NCBI RefSeq assembly: GCF_012843905.1
Contig: NZ_JABAGC010000008.1
Span: 36,160-100,159 of the forward strand
Reading direction: 5' to 3'
DNA from: Clostridium sp. SM-530-WT-3G
GTDB lineage: Bacteria; Bacillota; Clostridia; Clostridiales; Clostridiaceae
DNA: 64,000 nt
A program made the translations under genes and the position numbers. Of the stretch, positions 19,502 through 28,402 are shown in pieces. Each line of letters starts with the position of its first letter. The first letter of the stretch is position 1. The notes beneath the pieces are model-generated. The model ran no database searches. It was not told where the DNA came from and saw nothing but the letters and a program-made list of their open reading frames with translations.

Positions 19502-19573
19502 CAGTTAACAGTTATCAGTTTACTGCAAATTCAATAAAAACTGTTAACTGTAAATTGTTAACTGCTAACTGAC
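19502..19573. repeat. TTAACAG heptamer repeat, copy E
   Basis: Left arm CAGTTAACAGTTATCAGTTTA (start 19502) and an inverted right arm (19540-19573). It fills the space between the ruvB ribosome site and the ruvA stop, the same placement as copies B-D, although 11.4 kb away from copy D. Confidence 0.8.
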
Positions 19574-19575
19574 AT

Positions 19576-20172
19576 CTATCCCATTAATGCCTTTAACGCA
19601 TTTTTAATTATATTTTCGACACTATCATTTTTATCAATATTTTTAAGAACTTTTTCTGCTTCTTTTTCACTATATCCAAGTGCAATTAATGCGCTTAATG
19701 CTTCTGATGCTGCTAATGTATTTTCTACTGAGCCTGTTTCATCTTCAAATGCACCATCTAATAATTCATCTGGTTGAAGCTTATCTTTAAGTTCTAATAT
19801 TATTCTTGCAGCAGTCTTTTTACCTATTCCGACTCCTCTACAGATGTGTTTTTCATCACCTATCATTATAGCATATTTAAGATTATTAACTCTGCTTATT
19901 GAAAGTAATGATAAAGCTGCTTTTGGTCCTACTCCGTTTACATTTAAAAGAAGTTTAAACATATCAAGTTCTTCTCTCGAATCAAATCCGTAAAGGCCTA
20001 TAAAGTCTTCTCTTACAATCTGTTCTATATATAATGTTATTTCTTCTCCTGCTTCAGGAACATCTGACATTGTTGCACCTGAAGTAAATATTTTATACCC
20101 AATACCGTTATTTTCAACTATAATATAGTCTTTATTAATTCCGATATATTTCCCTCTTATATACTCGTACAT
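19576..20172 (-). CDS. ruvA: Holliday junction DNA helicase subunit RuvA
   Basis: 198 aa tetrameric junction-binding protein. There is an N-terminal OB fold (about 1-62, starting MYEYIRGKYIGI), a tandem helix-hairpin-helix domain (about 65-140, with NGVGPKAALSLLS and GIGKKTAARIILELK) and a C-terminal RuvB-binding domain (about 150-198). The start at 20172 is preferred to one 15 codons upstream because GGAGGATAAG immediately precedes it. Confidence 0.97.
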   Translation of the reverse strand: MYEYIRGKYIGINKDYIIVENNGIGYKIFTSGATMSDVPEAGEEITLYIEQIVREDFIGLYGFDSREELDMFKLLLNVNGVGPKAALSLLSISRVNNLKYAIMIGDEKHICRGVGIGKKTAARIILELKDKLQPDELLDGAFEDETGSVENTLAASEALSALIALGYSEKEAEKVLKNIDKNDSVENIIKNALKALMG

Positions 20173-20284
20173 CTTATCCTCCACAGTTTTCCATGTGCTT
20201 CTTATGTAATTTATCAATTCACTTAAGCCTAAATATTACTTTATCATTTTACAATAAATCTTTCAATAAGTAAGGCTCTAAATT

Positions 20285-20350
20285 TTACATTTAGATAGTC
20301 GAACTTATTCTGCGAATACTATGTGAGTACCCAGCGAACGAATGTGAGTC
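20285..20350. repeat. Dispersed repeat with GTACTCA/AGTTCGACTATC core
   Basis: Read on the minus strand, this contains GGGTACTCACATAG, then AATAAGTTCGACTATC. The plus-strand sequence at 23080-23140 has the same order of blocks. A GC- and TpCpG-containing island in an AT-rich 390-base gap between map and ruvA; no coding frame is visible in that gap. Confidence 0.55.
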
Positions 20351-20503
20351 AAGCTTCCTTAAATCATATTCTAAATCTATGATTTGGTTCCTCTATATTT
20401 ATTATTCTTGATTATTTAAATTATATATTGTTTATGAAATCATAAAATATATACCTAAAAATATCACCTTATAAATTCAATTATATGCTTCTCCTAACAA
20501 TAA

Positions 20504-20554
20504 AATATACTCAAAACCATACAACTATATAAACTGCATGATTTTGAGCATATT
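20504..20554 (-). terminator. map terminator
   Basis: 17-base arms (20504-20520 with 20538-20554) with two G-U-compatible mismatches and a U-rich tail on the minus strand, about 55 bases after the map stop. Confidence 0.75.
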
Positions 20555-20608
20555 ATCCTTTTAAAAGATATTTATTTTCAACGATATACTTTTAATAAAT
20601 GTATAATC

Positions 20609-21481
20609 TTATCTAGCAATTATTTCTGCTCCATCTTCATTTATGGCTATTGTATATTCCCATTGTGCTGAAAGAGATCCATCATCTGTGTATACTGTCC
20701 ATTCATTATCTGAATCAACAAATATTCTATGAGTTCCTTCATTTATCATAGGTTCAATTGTAAATACCATTCCTGGAACTAAAATCATTCCTTTAGCTTT
20801 TGTCTTATAATGATATACAAATGGATCTTCATGAATATCTAATCCTACTCCGTGTCCACCAAATTCACGTACAACTGAATAACCATTTTCTTCAGCAATA
20901 TTACCAATAACTCTACCTATATCACCTAATGATGTTTCCCAAGGCTTTATTATTTCAACAGCTTTATCTAAAGCTTCTTTTGTTACATTAACAAGTTTTT
21001 TTGCTTTTTCACTTACATTACCTATTAAAAACATTCTAGATGAATCTGAATAATATCCATTTAATATAGTTGTTGCATCACAGTTTATAATATCTCCATC
21101 CTTAAGTATTACATCTTTACTAGGTATTCCATGACATACCTCATCATTTATAGATGTACATATACTCTTTGGAAATCCTTCATAATTTAAATCAGCAGGT
21201 ATTCCCCCATGAGCAATTGTATATTCATGTGCCATAGTATTAATTTCTTCTGTGCTCATTCCAACCTTAATATTTTTTTCTATTAAATCTAACAAACCGT
21301 TATTTATAACTGCACTTTTTCTTATTCCTTCTATCTGTTCAGGTGTCTTAATCATTTTCCTTTTAGGTATTTCGTATCCTTTTCTTCTAAATGCCTTTAA
21401 CTTTTCATCAAATTCATAATGACAGTTTTTATATTTTAAACCACTGCCACACCAACACTTATCATTTCTACCAAAAACCAT
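20609..21481 (-). CDS. map: Type I methionine aminopeptidase with N-terminal SEC-C motif
   Basis: 290 aa. It removes the initiator methionine from nascent proteins. Residues about 1-20 form a SEC-C zinc motif (CWCGSGLKYKNCH), which may bring the enzyme to ribosomes or SecA-related partners. The catalytic domain begins near residue 45 and keeps the metal ligands: the two Asp in the NCDATT and YYSDSSR region, His in GGHGVGL, Glu in EPMI and Glu in WEYT. GGAGAAAT lies 8-12 bases before the ATG at 21481. The SEC-C form is typical of clostridia. Confidence 0.96.
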   Translation of the reverse strand: MVFGRNDKCWCGSGLKYKNCHYEFDEKLKAFRRKGYEIPKRKMIKTPEQIEGIRKSAVINNGLLDLIEKNIKVGMSTEEINTMAHEYTIAHGGIPADLNYEGFPKSICTSINDEVCHGIPSKDVILKDGDIINCDATTILNGYYSDSSRMFLIGNVSEKAKKLVNVTKEALDKAVEIIKPWETSLGDIGRVIGNIAEENGYSVVREFGGHGVGLDIHEDPFVYHYKTKAKGMILVPGMVFTIEPMINEGTHRIFVDSDNEWTVYTDDGSLSAQWEYTIAINEDGAEIIAR

Positions 21482-21693
21482 AATTTCTATTTCTCCAATC
21501 ATTAATAAAATAAATATTAACATTTATTTTTATTTTAATATAAACATTATAGCATACTTTAAAAATGAGTTTTTACCTTTCTAATTTTCACATAAACCTT
21601 CAACCCTTTTACTATAAGTTTATTCTTTCTTATATTAAATAGTTACAAAAACAATAGAACCATTGTGTTTTAGTTCACCATGGTCCTACATTA

Positions 21694-22272
21694 TTATGAT
21701 AAGAATTCAGATAAATCTTCTTCTGCGTCTTCTTTATTATCATATTTTAATTCAAAATTGTTTATTTTATATACATCATTTTCTGGTAGCATCTGAACAC
21801 TCTTATTTTCTCTATATACATCACTATCATTTTCTATAAATAACTTTCCATTTTCATCACTCTTATAAATAGCTAAATATCCTTCTTTTTCACCTATATA
21901 ATATTTATCAGGCTCTACAGTTTGGGAATCATCTTTTTTAAACTTTAAATCAGACTCTTCTGCACGATCAAGGGTATATCCTATTTTCTTTAATTCTGAG
22001 CAAAGTTTATTTATAGTTAAATCAGAAGCTAAATTAAATTTTTCTTTCAATTCTTTTAATGATAATTCTTCATTTGAATTATCATCAGATATTAAACATA
22101 TTTTCATATTATCATCAATAACTTTTTCTGTATTCTGAGCAGCTATTGTTGTATTCTCCAATTTTTCATTTTTCTTATTCATCATATATCTATCTGCTAT
22201 GAAGTAAGTTAAAGTAAATATAAGTGCTAATGATATAGTTGTAATAATAAATAATTTCCTCTTATTTTTCAT
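21694..22272 (-). CDS. Membrane-anchored protein with possible BofC C-terminal-like domain
   Basis: 192 aa. A short basic N terminus and one transmembrane helix (about 6-26) suggest export with membrane anchoring. Residues about 55-100 form a charged helical region. Residues about 120-190, with YYIGEKEGYLAIY, LPENDVY and a C-terminal acidic helix, resemble the C-terminal domain of BofC, which in Bacillus holds back sigma-K processing in the forespore. The resemblance is by eye only. The ATG at 22272 has GGGAGTG at correct spacing. It is monocistronic between map and rubrerythrin. Confidence 0.6.
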   Translation of the reverse strand: MKNKRKLFIITTISLALIFTLTYFIADRYMMNKKNEKLENTTIAAQNTEKVIDDNMKICLISDDNSNEELSLKELKEKFNLASDLTINKLCSELKKIGYTLDRAEESDLKFKKDDSQTVEPDKYYIGEKEGYLAIYKSDENGKLFIENDSDVYRENKSVQMLPENDVYKINNFELKYDNKEDAEEDLSEFLS

Positions 22273-22347
22273 AATAATCACTCCCTTTTTCTGGTATTAT
22301 TGACTATTATGTTTTAATATATACATTTATTATGTATATTTTTTATT

Positions 22348-22938
22348 TTATTCGAACAATGAATTATCAAACAATAAATAGTATCCTTGTGGTTTTTTAC
22401 ATACTGGACATACATTTGGAGCTTCTTTTCCTTCGTATATAAATCCACAATTTGTGCAAATCCACTGAGTACTTTCATCTTTCTTAAACAATGTATTATT
22501 TTCGAATTCATCTGCATATCTATTAAATCTATCTCCATGGACTTTTTCTATGAATGCAATATTTCTAAAAGTTGTAGCAATGTCACTAAAGCCTTCTTGT
22601 TCTGCAATATCAGCAAATTCTTTATACACAACATCATGTTCTTTATATTCATTATTAGCTGAAGTTCTTAAAAGCTTTAAAATATCATCATATACATCTA
22701 CTGGATATGATCCATTATCTATAGTTATAGTCTGACCATTTAATGACTTTAATGCATCATAAAATACCTTCGCATGTGCCTGTTCCTGGCTTGCAGTATA
22801 CTTAAACAAACGTTCTATAATATTGTATTTCTTGTTTTTAGCTGTTTCAGCGGCCATATCATATCTATTTCTTGCCTGACTTTCACCAGTAAATGCCCTC
22901 ATTAAATTAATTTTAGTTTTGCTTTCCTTGAAATCCAT
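22348..22938 (-). CDS. rbr: Rubrerythrin
   Basis: 196 aa non-haem di-iron peroxidase of anaerobes. It reduces hydrogen peroxide using electrons from reduced rubredoxin or ferredoxin. There is an N-terminal ferritin-like four-helix domain (about 1-145) with the Glu and EXXH ligands (E20, E53, ASQEQAH, IAFIEKVHGD) and a C-terminal rubredoxin domain (about 158-190) with two CXXC pairs (CTNC, CPVC). The ATG at 22938 has GGAGGA upstream. Confidence 0.96.
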   Translation of the reverse strand: MDFKESKTKINLMRAFTGESQARNRYDMAAETAKNKKYNIIERLFKYTASQEQAHAKVFYDALKSLNGQTITIDNGSYPVDVYDDILKLLRTSANNEYKEHDVVYKEFADIAEQEGFSDIATTFRNIAFIEKVHGDRFNRYADEFENNTLFKKDESTQWICTNCGFIYEGKEAPNVCPVCKKPQGYYLLFDNSLFE

Positions 22939-23079
22939 AAAAATTCCTCCAGTAAAAATATTATTTATAATTAATATTTCCACTAGAGGAATTTATTATT
23001 CAGAACTTACAAGTATTATTTATTTTTAATTTTATAAATCAATTATATTTTTAAGGAATTAATGTATTTTGTATATGAA

Positions 23080-23140
23080 TAGATCGATTCGCATACGCTC
23101 ACTGAGTACTCATAGAGTAAGTTCTACTATCCAAAAGCAA
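23080..23140. repeat. Second copy of the GTACTCA/AGTTC..ACTATC repeat
   Basis: Contains GAGTACTCATAGAGTAAGTTCTACTATC on a roughly 60-base island ending 16 bases before the stop of the membrane protease gene. It matches, in reverse orientation, the blocks at 20285-20350. Confidence 0.55.
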
Positions 23141-23155
23141 GTTTTGGAGTATCAC

Positions 23156-23908
23156 TTAATACATAGAAAATGTATGTTTTATTGATTGTATAAATATATT
23201 AGAAACCACTTTAAAGCCATTCTTAAAATACAGAACAATATTTATAACCAATGTAAATGCTATTAGTTCAATATAGTATAATACAACACTTACAAAACTA
23301 TCTAAGCCTATAATTTTTGAAGTTATACTTTTAAAGTCTACAACCACATGACCTGTAAAATATGTAATGGCAAAAATCAATACACAAAATGTAATAAGTC
23401 CCTTTAATGTTCCTTTTAAATCAGCATGACTTGGTGCTATTCCACTTACAAGAACAATAAATAATCCTAATGTAATTAATCCACTCTTTGAAAATATAGT
23501 ACTTGGCAGCATTATTCTATAAAGATCACTTAAATTACATTTTAAAACATACCTACATTCAATAAACATAAATAAAGGAATATTTATAAGTGCAGGTGCT
23601 ATAGAAATAAAAAATTTCTTTATTCCAATAACAAATGGAATTTTGCTTGATACATTTGTTTTAACATATCCTGGTTCATTTCCTGTTGGAAATAATTTTA
23701 CATGCTCAACTTGAGAAAAACATACTAATGCAACAATTAAATGAGCTAGTTCATGTGCAGGGGTACTTATCCCGTAAATAAGTTTTGATAAAAATCTATT
23801 TATATAGCTTAATGAATTTTGAAATAAAGATTGTATTAACCTAAGTGCATAATAATATATAAAATACAATAACAAAAATGCCCCAACTGCATTTATTGCT
23901 AACCCCAT
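23156..23908 (-). CDS. Integral membrane protein with HExxH zinc-protease motif
   Basis: 250 aa with about six transmembrane helices. A HELAH motif at residues 52-56 lies within a hydrophobic helix preceded by STPA, as in M50-type intramembrane metalloproteases (site-2 protease/SpoIVFB-like) and related non-proteolytic membrane proteins. A later NPDG-type third ligand is not obvious, so catalysis is not assured. It sits 109 bases downstream of a radical SAM/SPASM gene on the same strand. The substrate is unknown; regulated proteolysis or leader removal from a peptide are both guesses. Confidence 0.65.
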   Translation of the reverse strand: MGLAINAVGAFLLLYFIYYYALRLIQSLFQNSLSYINRFLSKLIYGISTPAHELAHLIVALVCFSQVEHVKLFPTGNEPGYVKTNVSSKIPFVIGIKKFFISIAPALINIPLFMFIECRYVLKCNLSDLYRIMLPSTIFSKSGLITLGLFIVLVSGIAPSHADLKGTLKGLITFCVLIFAITYFTGHVVVDFKSITSKIIGLDSFVSVVLYYIELIAFTLVINIVLYFKNGFKVVSNIFIQSIKHTFSMY

Positions 23909-24017
23909 AAAATCACCTCTTCCATATCAACAACAAAAGTAACTAAAATAATATAGTATACAACAAATCTATAGATTTTAGGCGAAAGTTCTCCCTCAAA
24001 AAACTTTCAACTAAATA

Positions 24018-24887
24018 TTATCTTACTCTATTAATAAATCCACATCTCTTACAAAGATCTTCAACTGCTTTTCGTCCTGAAAATCCATCATATATTGCTT
24101 TGGCTCTTTCACCATTTATTATTTCTTCTAAATCCTGCTCAAATATATTTCCTAAAGGTATACTTCCTTCACTATCTAAGCAACATGGTACCACTGTTCC
24201 ATCTACTAATACTCCTATTTGATCTCTTAATCCATAGCAGAATGCTCTCTCTCCTATTTCTTCTATCTTTAGAGATGGCCATGCAAATTTTTGTCCCATA
24301 TTTAAATACACTCTATCTCTTAGCTTAAATGTATTCTTTTCCTTTAATACTTCCCTTATATCATCACTAACATCAAACTTTTCTTCTAATAACTTAAATA
24401 TATCTACATTCATATTATTACGTGCCTTATATTTCATATCAAGATTCCATAATCTGAGTGTACATATAATTCCTGTATTCTCATTAGCTTCTTTTACAAA
24501 ATCTACAATATTATTTATATAATCATTAAAATCTACATCATTATCATTTGCTTCAAAGCTATGAAGTGAAAAATTAATCTGTCTTAAGGCTTTTGATTTT
24601 AAAAGAATATCTTTTACTTCGTTAATTAAAGTTCCATTGGTAGTTATGTTAACTTTTAAATCATACTCTTCACATATATTTAAAAATATTTCAAGGTTTT
24701 TATTTAAAAATGGTTCTCCCATTAAATGGAAATAAACATGATCTGTATAAGGCTTAATACTTTTTATTATTTTTTCAAATGCTTCTCTTTCCATAAACTT
24801 AAGCTTTCTTGATGTCTTTGGGCAAAAATCACAGCTTAAATTACATATATTAGTAATTTCAATATAAACCTTTTTAAATTTTCTCAT
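24018..24887 (-). CDS. Radical SAM protein with SPASM domain
   Basis: 289 aa. The SAM cluster motif CNLSCDFC (CX3CX2C at residues 15, 19, 22) starts a typical TIM-barrel half, with HLMGEPFLN as the GGEP-equivalent. A SPASM region (about 220-285) with CYGLRD, VVPCC, GNIFEQ and CKRCG could bind auxiliary iron-sulfur clusters. SPASM proteins modify peptides or mature anaerobic enzymes; no precursor peptide is visible beside this gene. It may be co-transcribed with the membrane HExxH protein downstream. Confidence 0.85.
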   Translation of the reverse strand: MRKFKKVYIEITNICNLSCDFCPKTSRKLKFMEREAFEKIIKSIKPYTDHVYFHLMGEPFLNKNLEIFLNICEEYDLKVNITTNGTLINEVKDILLKSKALRQINFSLHSFEANDNDVDFNDYINNIVDFVKEANENTGIICTLRLWNLDMKYKARNNMNVDIFKLLEEKFDVSDDIREVLKEKNTFKLRDRVYLNMGQKFAWPSLKIEEIGERAFCYGLRDQIGVLVDGTVVPCCLDSEGSIPLGNIFEQDLEEIINGERAKAIYDGFSGRKAVEDLCKRCGFINRVR

Positions 24888-25057
24888 CCGCTATTCTCCT
24901 AATAATTTATTCTCTTTTGAATTCATATTAAAGTATATCTTTTCATAATAATCTTTGCAACTTTACTTAATTTTTATATAAATTAGATTATATATTTTAT
25001 TAGTCTCTTATTTTTTGGTAAAATATAGGTGTAAATAATTTATAAAAGAGGTATAGA

Positions 25058-26890
25058 ATGATTGATGAAAATAAAATCCAAAATTATCTTAATGGTAATT
25101 CTCTAGATTCTTATTACACCTTTGGAGCACATTTTACTAATGAATACAATCAATATGGAGTACGATTTACAGTTTATGCTCCTAATGCAGAAAAAGTAAT
25201 GCTTGTAGGCAGCTTTAATGACTGGGAAGGATATGACATGCACAAACTTTCTTCAGGAGTATGGACAATATTTGCAAAAGACATTCCTGAACTATCCCTT
25301 TACAAATATAGAATTATTACTAAAGACAATGAAATCATTGATAAAATAGACCCATTTGCTTTTTATAGTGAATTGCGACCTAATACAGCTTCTAAAGTAT
25401 ACAATATCGATAATTTTCCTTGGTCTGATTATCAATGGATGAAAGAAAGAACAAAAAATTTCAATTCTCCCATGAACATTTACGAAATCCACCTTGGATC
25501 ATGGAAAAAGAAAAACGACTCATCTAAAGAAGATACTACTTTTTATTCCTACAATGAACTAAGCGAAATGATTATACCTTATGTAAAAGAAATGGGATAT
25601 ACCCATATAGAACTACTTCCTATAACTGAATACCCATATGATGGCTCATGGGGATATCAATCCAGCGGATATTTTTCGCCAACAAGCAGATACGGTACTC
25701 CAAAGGAATTTATGAATTTCATAAATACATGTCATAACAATAATATTGGAGTAATAATGGATATAGTTCCAGGACACCACGTAAAAGATGGAGCTTCACT
25801 ATATAAATATGATGGCAGTTATGTATATGAAAATGATGATGAATCTTTGAGATTTACAGAATGGGATACAGCTTTATTTGATTTTTCAAAGCCTCATGTA
25901 GTAAGTTATATTAAATCTTCCTTAGATTTCTGGTTAACTTATTATCATATTGATGGATTAAGATACGATGCTGTTTCAACATTAATATATCATGGAGGAG
26001 ATGCAAATAAAGGTATAAACGAACCTGCATTATGGTTTTTAAGAAATACAAATTATGCTTTGCAGAATAAACATAAGACAGCAATGCTTATTGCTGAAGA
26101 TTCATCAACATATGTAAAAGTTACTGCACCTGTAATCTATGGCGGTGTAGGTTTTGATTACAAATGGAATTTTGGGTGGATGCATGATACCTTGGAGTAT
26201 TTCTCACTTTCTCCAGCAGACAGAGAAAATTCAAGATATAAAATAACATTTTCATTTGATTATTTTTATAATGAAATTTTTCTTCTTCCTATATCCCATG
26301 ATGAAGTTTCTCACTTTAAGTGTTCTGTAATTAATAGAATGTATGGAACATATGATGAAAAATTTGATAATTTAAAATGCTTCTATCTTTTTATGATAAC
26401 CCACCCTGGAAAAAAGCTTAACTTTATGGGTAATGAACTTGGACAGTTCGATGTATGGAATGACCATGATGAGCTTGACTGGAATCTACTTGAATACCAA
26501 AAACATAAATACTTTTGTGACTATATTAAAGAACTTCACTCAATCTATTTATCAGAAAGCAGTCTATTTCAAAATGATTACAATGCTCTAAGCTTTAAAT
26601 GGGTTCAAGTAGATGAATATAATAATTGTATATTTTCCTACTACAGAAATGATCTGAATGGCAATCTGCTTTATGTAATAATAAATCTTTCAAATCATAG
26701 CTTTGATAAAATAAACATGCGAGTAGATTATCCTGGAAAATACATTGAAATTTTAAATACTGATGATAGTAAATTTGATGGTTCTGGAAATACTAATAGT
26801 ATATTAACTGCTGGTATTGATTCTTATGGGCACTATCTAAATTTTAGTATAAGTCCTTTATCAGGTATAATTTTTAAATATTTAAAATAA
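25058..26890 (+). CDS. glgB: 1,4-alpha-glucan branching enzyme
   Basis: 610 aa GH13 enzyme that makes alpha-1,6 branches in glycogen (granulose in clostridia). It has an N-terminal CBM48 domain (about 25-115), then the (beta/alpha)8 barrel with the conserved regions around DIVPGH, the nucleophile in GLRYDAV, the acid Glu in IAEDSS and SHDEV, and a C-terminal beta domain. AAAGAGG precedes the ATG. It is a lone plus-strand gene with no other glycogen gene nearby. Confidence 0.95.
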   Translation: MIDENKIQNYLNGNSLDSYYTFGAHFTNEYNQYGVRFTVYAPNAEKVMLVGSFNDWEGYDMHKLSSGVWTIFAKDIPELSLYKYRIITKDNEIIDKIDPFAFYSELRPNTASKVYNIDNFPWSDYQWMKERTKNFNSPMNIYEIHLGSWKKKNDSSKEDTTFYSYNELSEMIIPYVKEMGYTHIELLPITEYPYDGSWGYQSSGYFSPTSRYGTPKEFMNFINTCHNNNIGVIMDIVPGHHVKDGASLYKYDGSYVYENDDESLRFTEWDTALFDFSKPHVVSYIKSSLDFWLTYYHIDGLRYDAVSTLIYHGGDANKGINEPALWFLRNTNYALQNKHKTAMLIAEDSSTYVKVTAPVIYGGVGFDYKWNFGWMHDTLEYFSLSPADRENSRYKITFSFDYFYNEIFLLPISHDEVSHFKCSVINRMYGTYDEKFDNLKCFYLFMITHPGKKLNFMGNELGQFDVWNDHDELDWNLLEYQKHKYFCDYIKELHSIYLSESSLFQNDYNALSFKWVQVDEYNNCIFSYYRNDLNGNLLYVIINLSNHSFDKINMRVDYPGKYIEILNTDDSKFDGSGNTNSILTAGIDSYGHYLNFSISPLSGIIFKYLK

Positions 26891-26927
26891 TTCAGATTTA
26901 ATTTATATAAGAGAGTGCGCTTTTATT

Positions 26928-26980
26928 TATGAGGCACAACAAAAGGCAGATTAAGAATTTATATTTCATTCTGCCTCATA
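26928..26980. terminator. Hairpin between glgB and a small convergent gene
   Basis: TATGAGGCA (26928-26936) pairs with TGCCTCATA (26972-26980), and an alternative AGGCAGA/TCTGCCT pairing exists inside. It probably terminates both convergent genes. Confidence 0.6.
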
Positions 26981-27054
26981 GTTTCGTATCTTTACAAACG
27001 TTTTCAAGATTAGTAATAGAATACTTTAAATATTTTAAATTCTGCATTAATTTC

Positions 27055-27258
27055 TCATTTAACCTTCTGCTTTAATCCAATCTCCTTATTTTTAAATATC
27101 TTTTTATGGTCCTCAATTAATTTATCTCTTTTCTCCTCCATATAATCACTAACCTCACAAAAACAGTAAAGTGCAAGCAATACCCCTAATGCTATACCAC
27201 TCACTAGCAAAATAGCAATTAATGCATTAATTGAATTACCTAGATTAGTAATAATCAT
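27055..27258 (-). CDS. Small hydrophobic membrane protein, 67 aa
   Basis: One strong transmembrane helix (about 10-35, small residues plus a Cys-Phe-Cys pair), followed by a highly charged C-terminal tail (EEKRDKLIEDHKKIFKNKE). AAGGGGAT precedes the ATG. The 25 bases before its start resemble those before the 44-aa hydrophobic gene at 29911-30045 (ATAA..TAAT.GATAAGGGGAT), and both proteins begin Met-Ile, so the two may be related. The function is unknown. Confidence 0.55.
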   Translation of the reverse strand: MIITNLGNSINALIAILLVSGIALGVLLALYCFCEVSDYMEEKRDKLIEDHKKIFKNKEIGLKQKVK

Positions 27259-27422
27259 AAAATTATCCCCTTATCCATTAATTTATGTGGAGTGAACATT
27301 AATTTTACCTTAAATCTTCCCACACTGTATTATATGAAATTAATTCTTTGTTATTTCCAAATTTATAATAAATCTTAATTTTTTATTTTATATTTCTTAA
27401 TTTTTAATAATAGATACATAAC

Positions 27423-27620
27423 AAAAAGGCAGATGAATTAATCATCTGCCTTTGCTTAGTAACTGATTTTAACGTTGTCCGCCAACATGGTACGCCCTCA
27501 AGTCGTACTTTGCTTCCGGGATTTTTTTCGTTGCCCGTCACCAACTGTATATGCATTACCATATACTCAACTGCCGGATTGAAAGTGTCAGTTCACTAAG
27601 ATAAATAAGAACCTTTATCT
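27423..27620 (-). ncRNA. Probable free-standing structured RNA, about 200 nt
   Basis: A GC-richer island with no coding frame. It has a sigma-A promoter (27628-27656) and ends in a strong terminator (arms 27425-27436 and 27442-27453, then a U-run). CTTAGT-GAACTGA near the 5' end can pair with TCAGTT-ACTAAG just before the terminator, closing the molecule. Inside, GTATATG/CATATAC, GTACG/CGTAC and GTTG/CAAC hairpins are separated by single-stranded runs of the kind usually conserved (GGCAACG, GAAGCAAAG, GGCGGA). No gene follows within 160 bases. Size and genus would allow a raiA-type RNA or 6S RNA, but I cannot assign a family. Confidence 0.65.
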
Positions 27621-27627
27621 TGTTTAT

Positions 27628-27656
27628 ATTATACTCCTTTGTGAAAATGTTTGCAA
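27628..27656 (-). promoter_or_regulatory. Sigma-A promoter of the 27.4-27.6 kb RNA
   Basis: Minus-strand TTGCAA (27656-27651), a 17-base spacer and TATAAT (27633-27628), a perfect -10. The predicted start is near 27620. Confidence 0.8.
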
Positions 27657-27770
27657 CTATTTTAAAAATTTTCTGACAATTATCCTTTTATTTAAAAAAT
27701 TATACTCCATCATAATACAAAATTAACAGAATATATTATTAGTGATATAAATAAATCAGGAGATAATATT

Positions 27771-28298
27771 ATGTCTATTAATTTAAAACGAGATGAAAAA
27801 TTTATACTTCTAGGTATTCCTTTCATTTTTTTATTATCAGTTCCTCTTCATTTTGCTTATGATTTTAGTGGTAAATTGCCTATTGTAGGTATATTCACTC
27901 CTGTAAATGAAAGTATTTTTGAGCATTTAAAATTATCTTTTTATCCAATGCTTTTATGGTGGTTCATAAGTTTTTTAATTCTTTCAAAAAAGCAGAAAAT
28001 ATCAGTTCCAAAATGGTTTAATGCATGTGTTTTTTCATTAATATCTGCACCAATAATAATTACTGCTTTATACTATATTAACACTGGAGCATTTGGATTA
28101 CATTCATTAGCACTAGATATATTTTCATTATTCTTTGCAGTACTTATAGGCCAAATTATAGGTCTTCATATATATAAACATAAAGATGCTAATATATATG
28201 ATTTGTATACTGCTATTTCGATTATTTTTGTTATAATTCTTTTATTTACGTTTTTTACTTTCTGTCCTCCTAATTATCCGATATTTATATCTAAGTAA
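27771..28298 (+). CDS. DUF6512-like membrane protein
   Basis: 175 aa with five or six transmembrane helices. The FTPVNESIFEHLKL motif after the first helix is the hallmark I associate with DUF6512, a membrane family of unknown function in Firmicutes. AGGAGATAATATT precedes the ATG. It is a lone gene, convergent with fliB across a shared hairpin. Confidence 0.75.
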   Translation: MSINLKRDEKFILLGIPFIFLLSVPLHFAYDFSGKLPIVGIFTPVNESIFEHLKLSFYPMLLWWFISFLILSKKQKISVPKWFNACVFSLISAPIIITALYYINTGAFGLHSLALDIFSLFFAVLIGQIIGLHIYKHKDANIYDLYTAISIIFVIILLFTFFTFCPPNYPIFISK

Positions 28299-28317
28299 AA
28301 AAATATCAATAAAAAAT

Positions 28318-28363
28318 AAATGCGAACTAATTTAATTGCCACCACAATTATCAGCTCGCATTT
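28318..28363. terminator. Bidirectional terminator
   Basis: AAATGCGA (28318-28325) and TCGCATTT (28356-28363) with a partly paired loop and A/T flanks, between the DUF6512-like gene and fliB, which converge here. Confidence 0.75.
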
Positions 28364-28402
28364 TATATATTTTAATCAAAAATTTTATTACTTCAATTAA
28401 TA

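Noticed and set aside
27423..27620. Cyclic-di-GMP or TPP riboswitch at this RNA
   Set aside because: No matching core motifs and no downstream gene within 160 bases; a free-standing RNA fits better.
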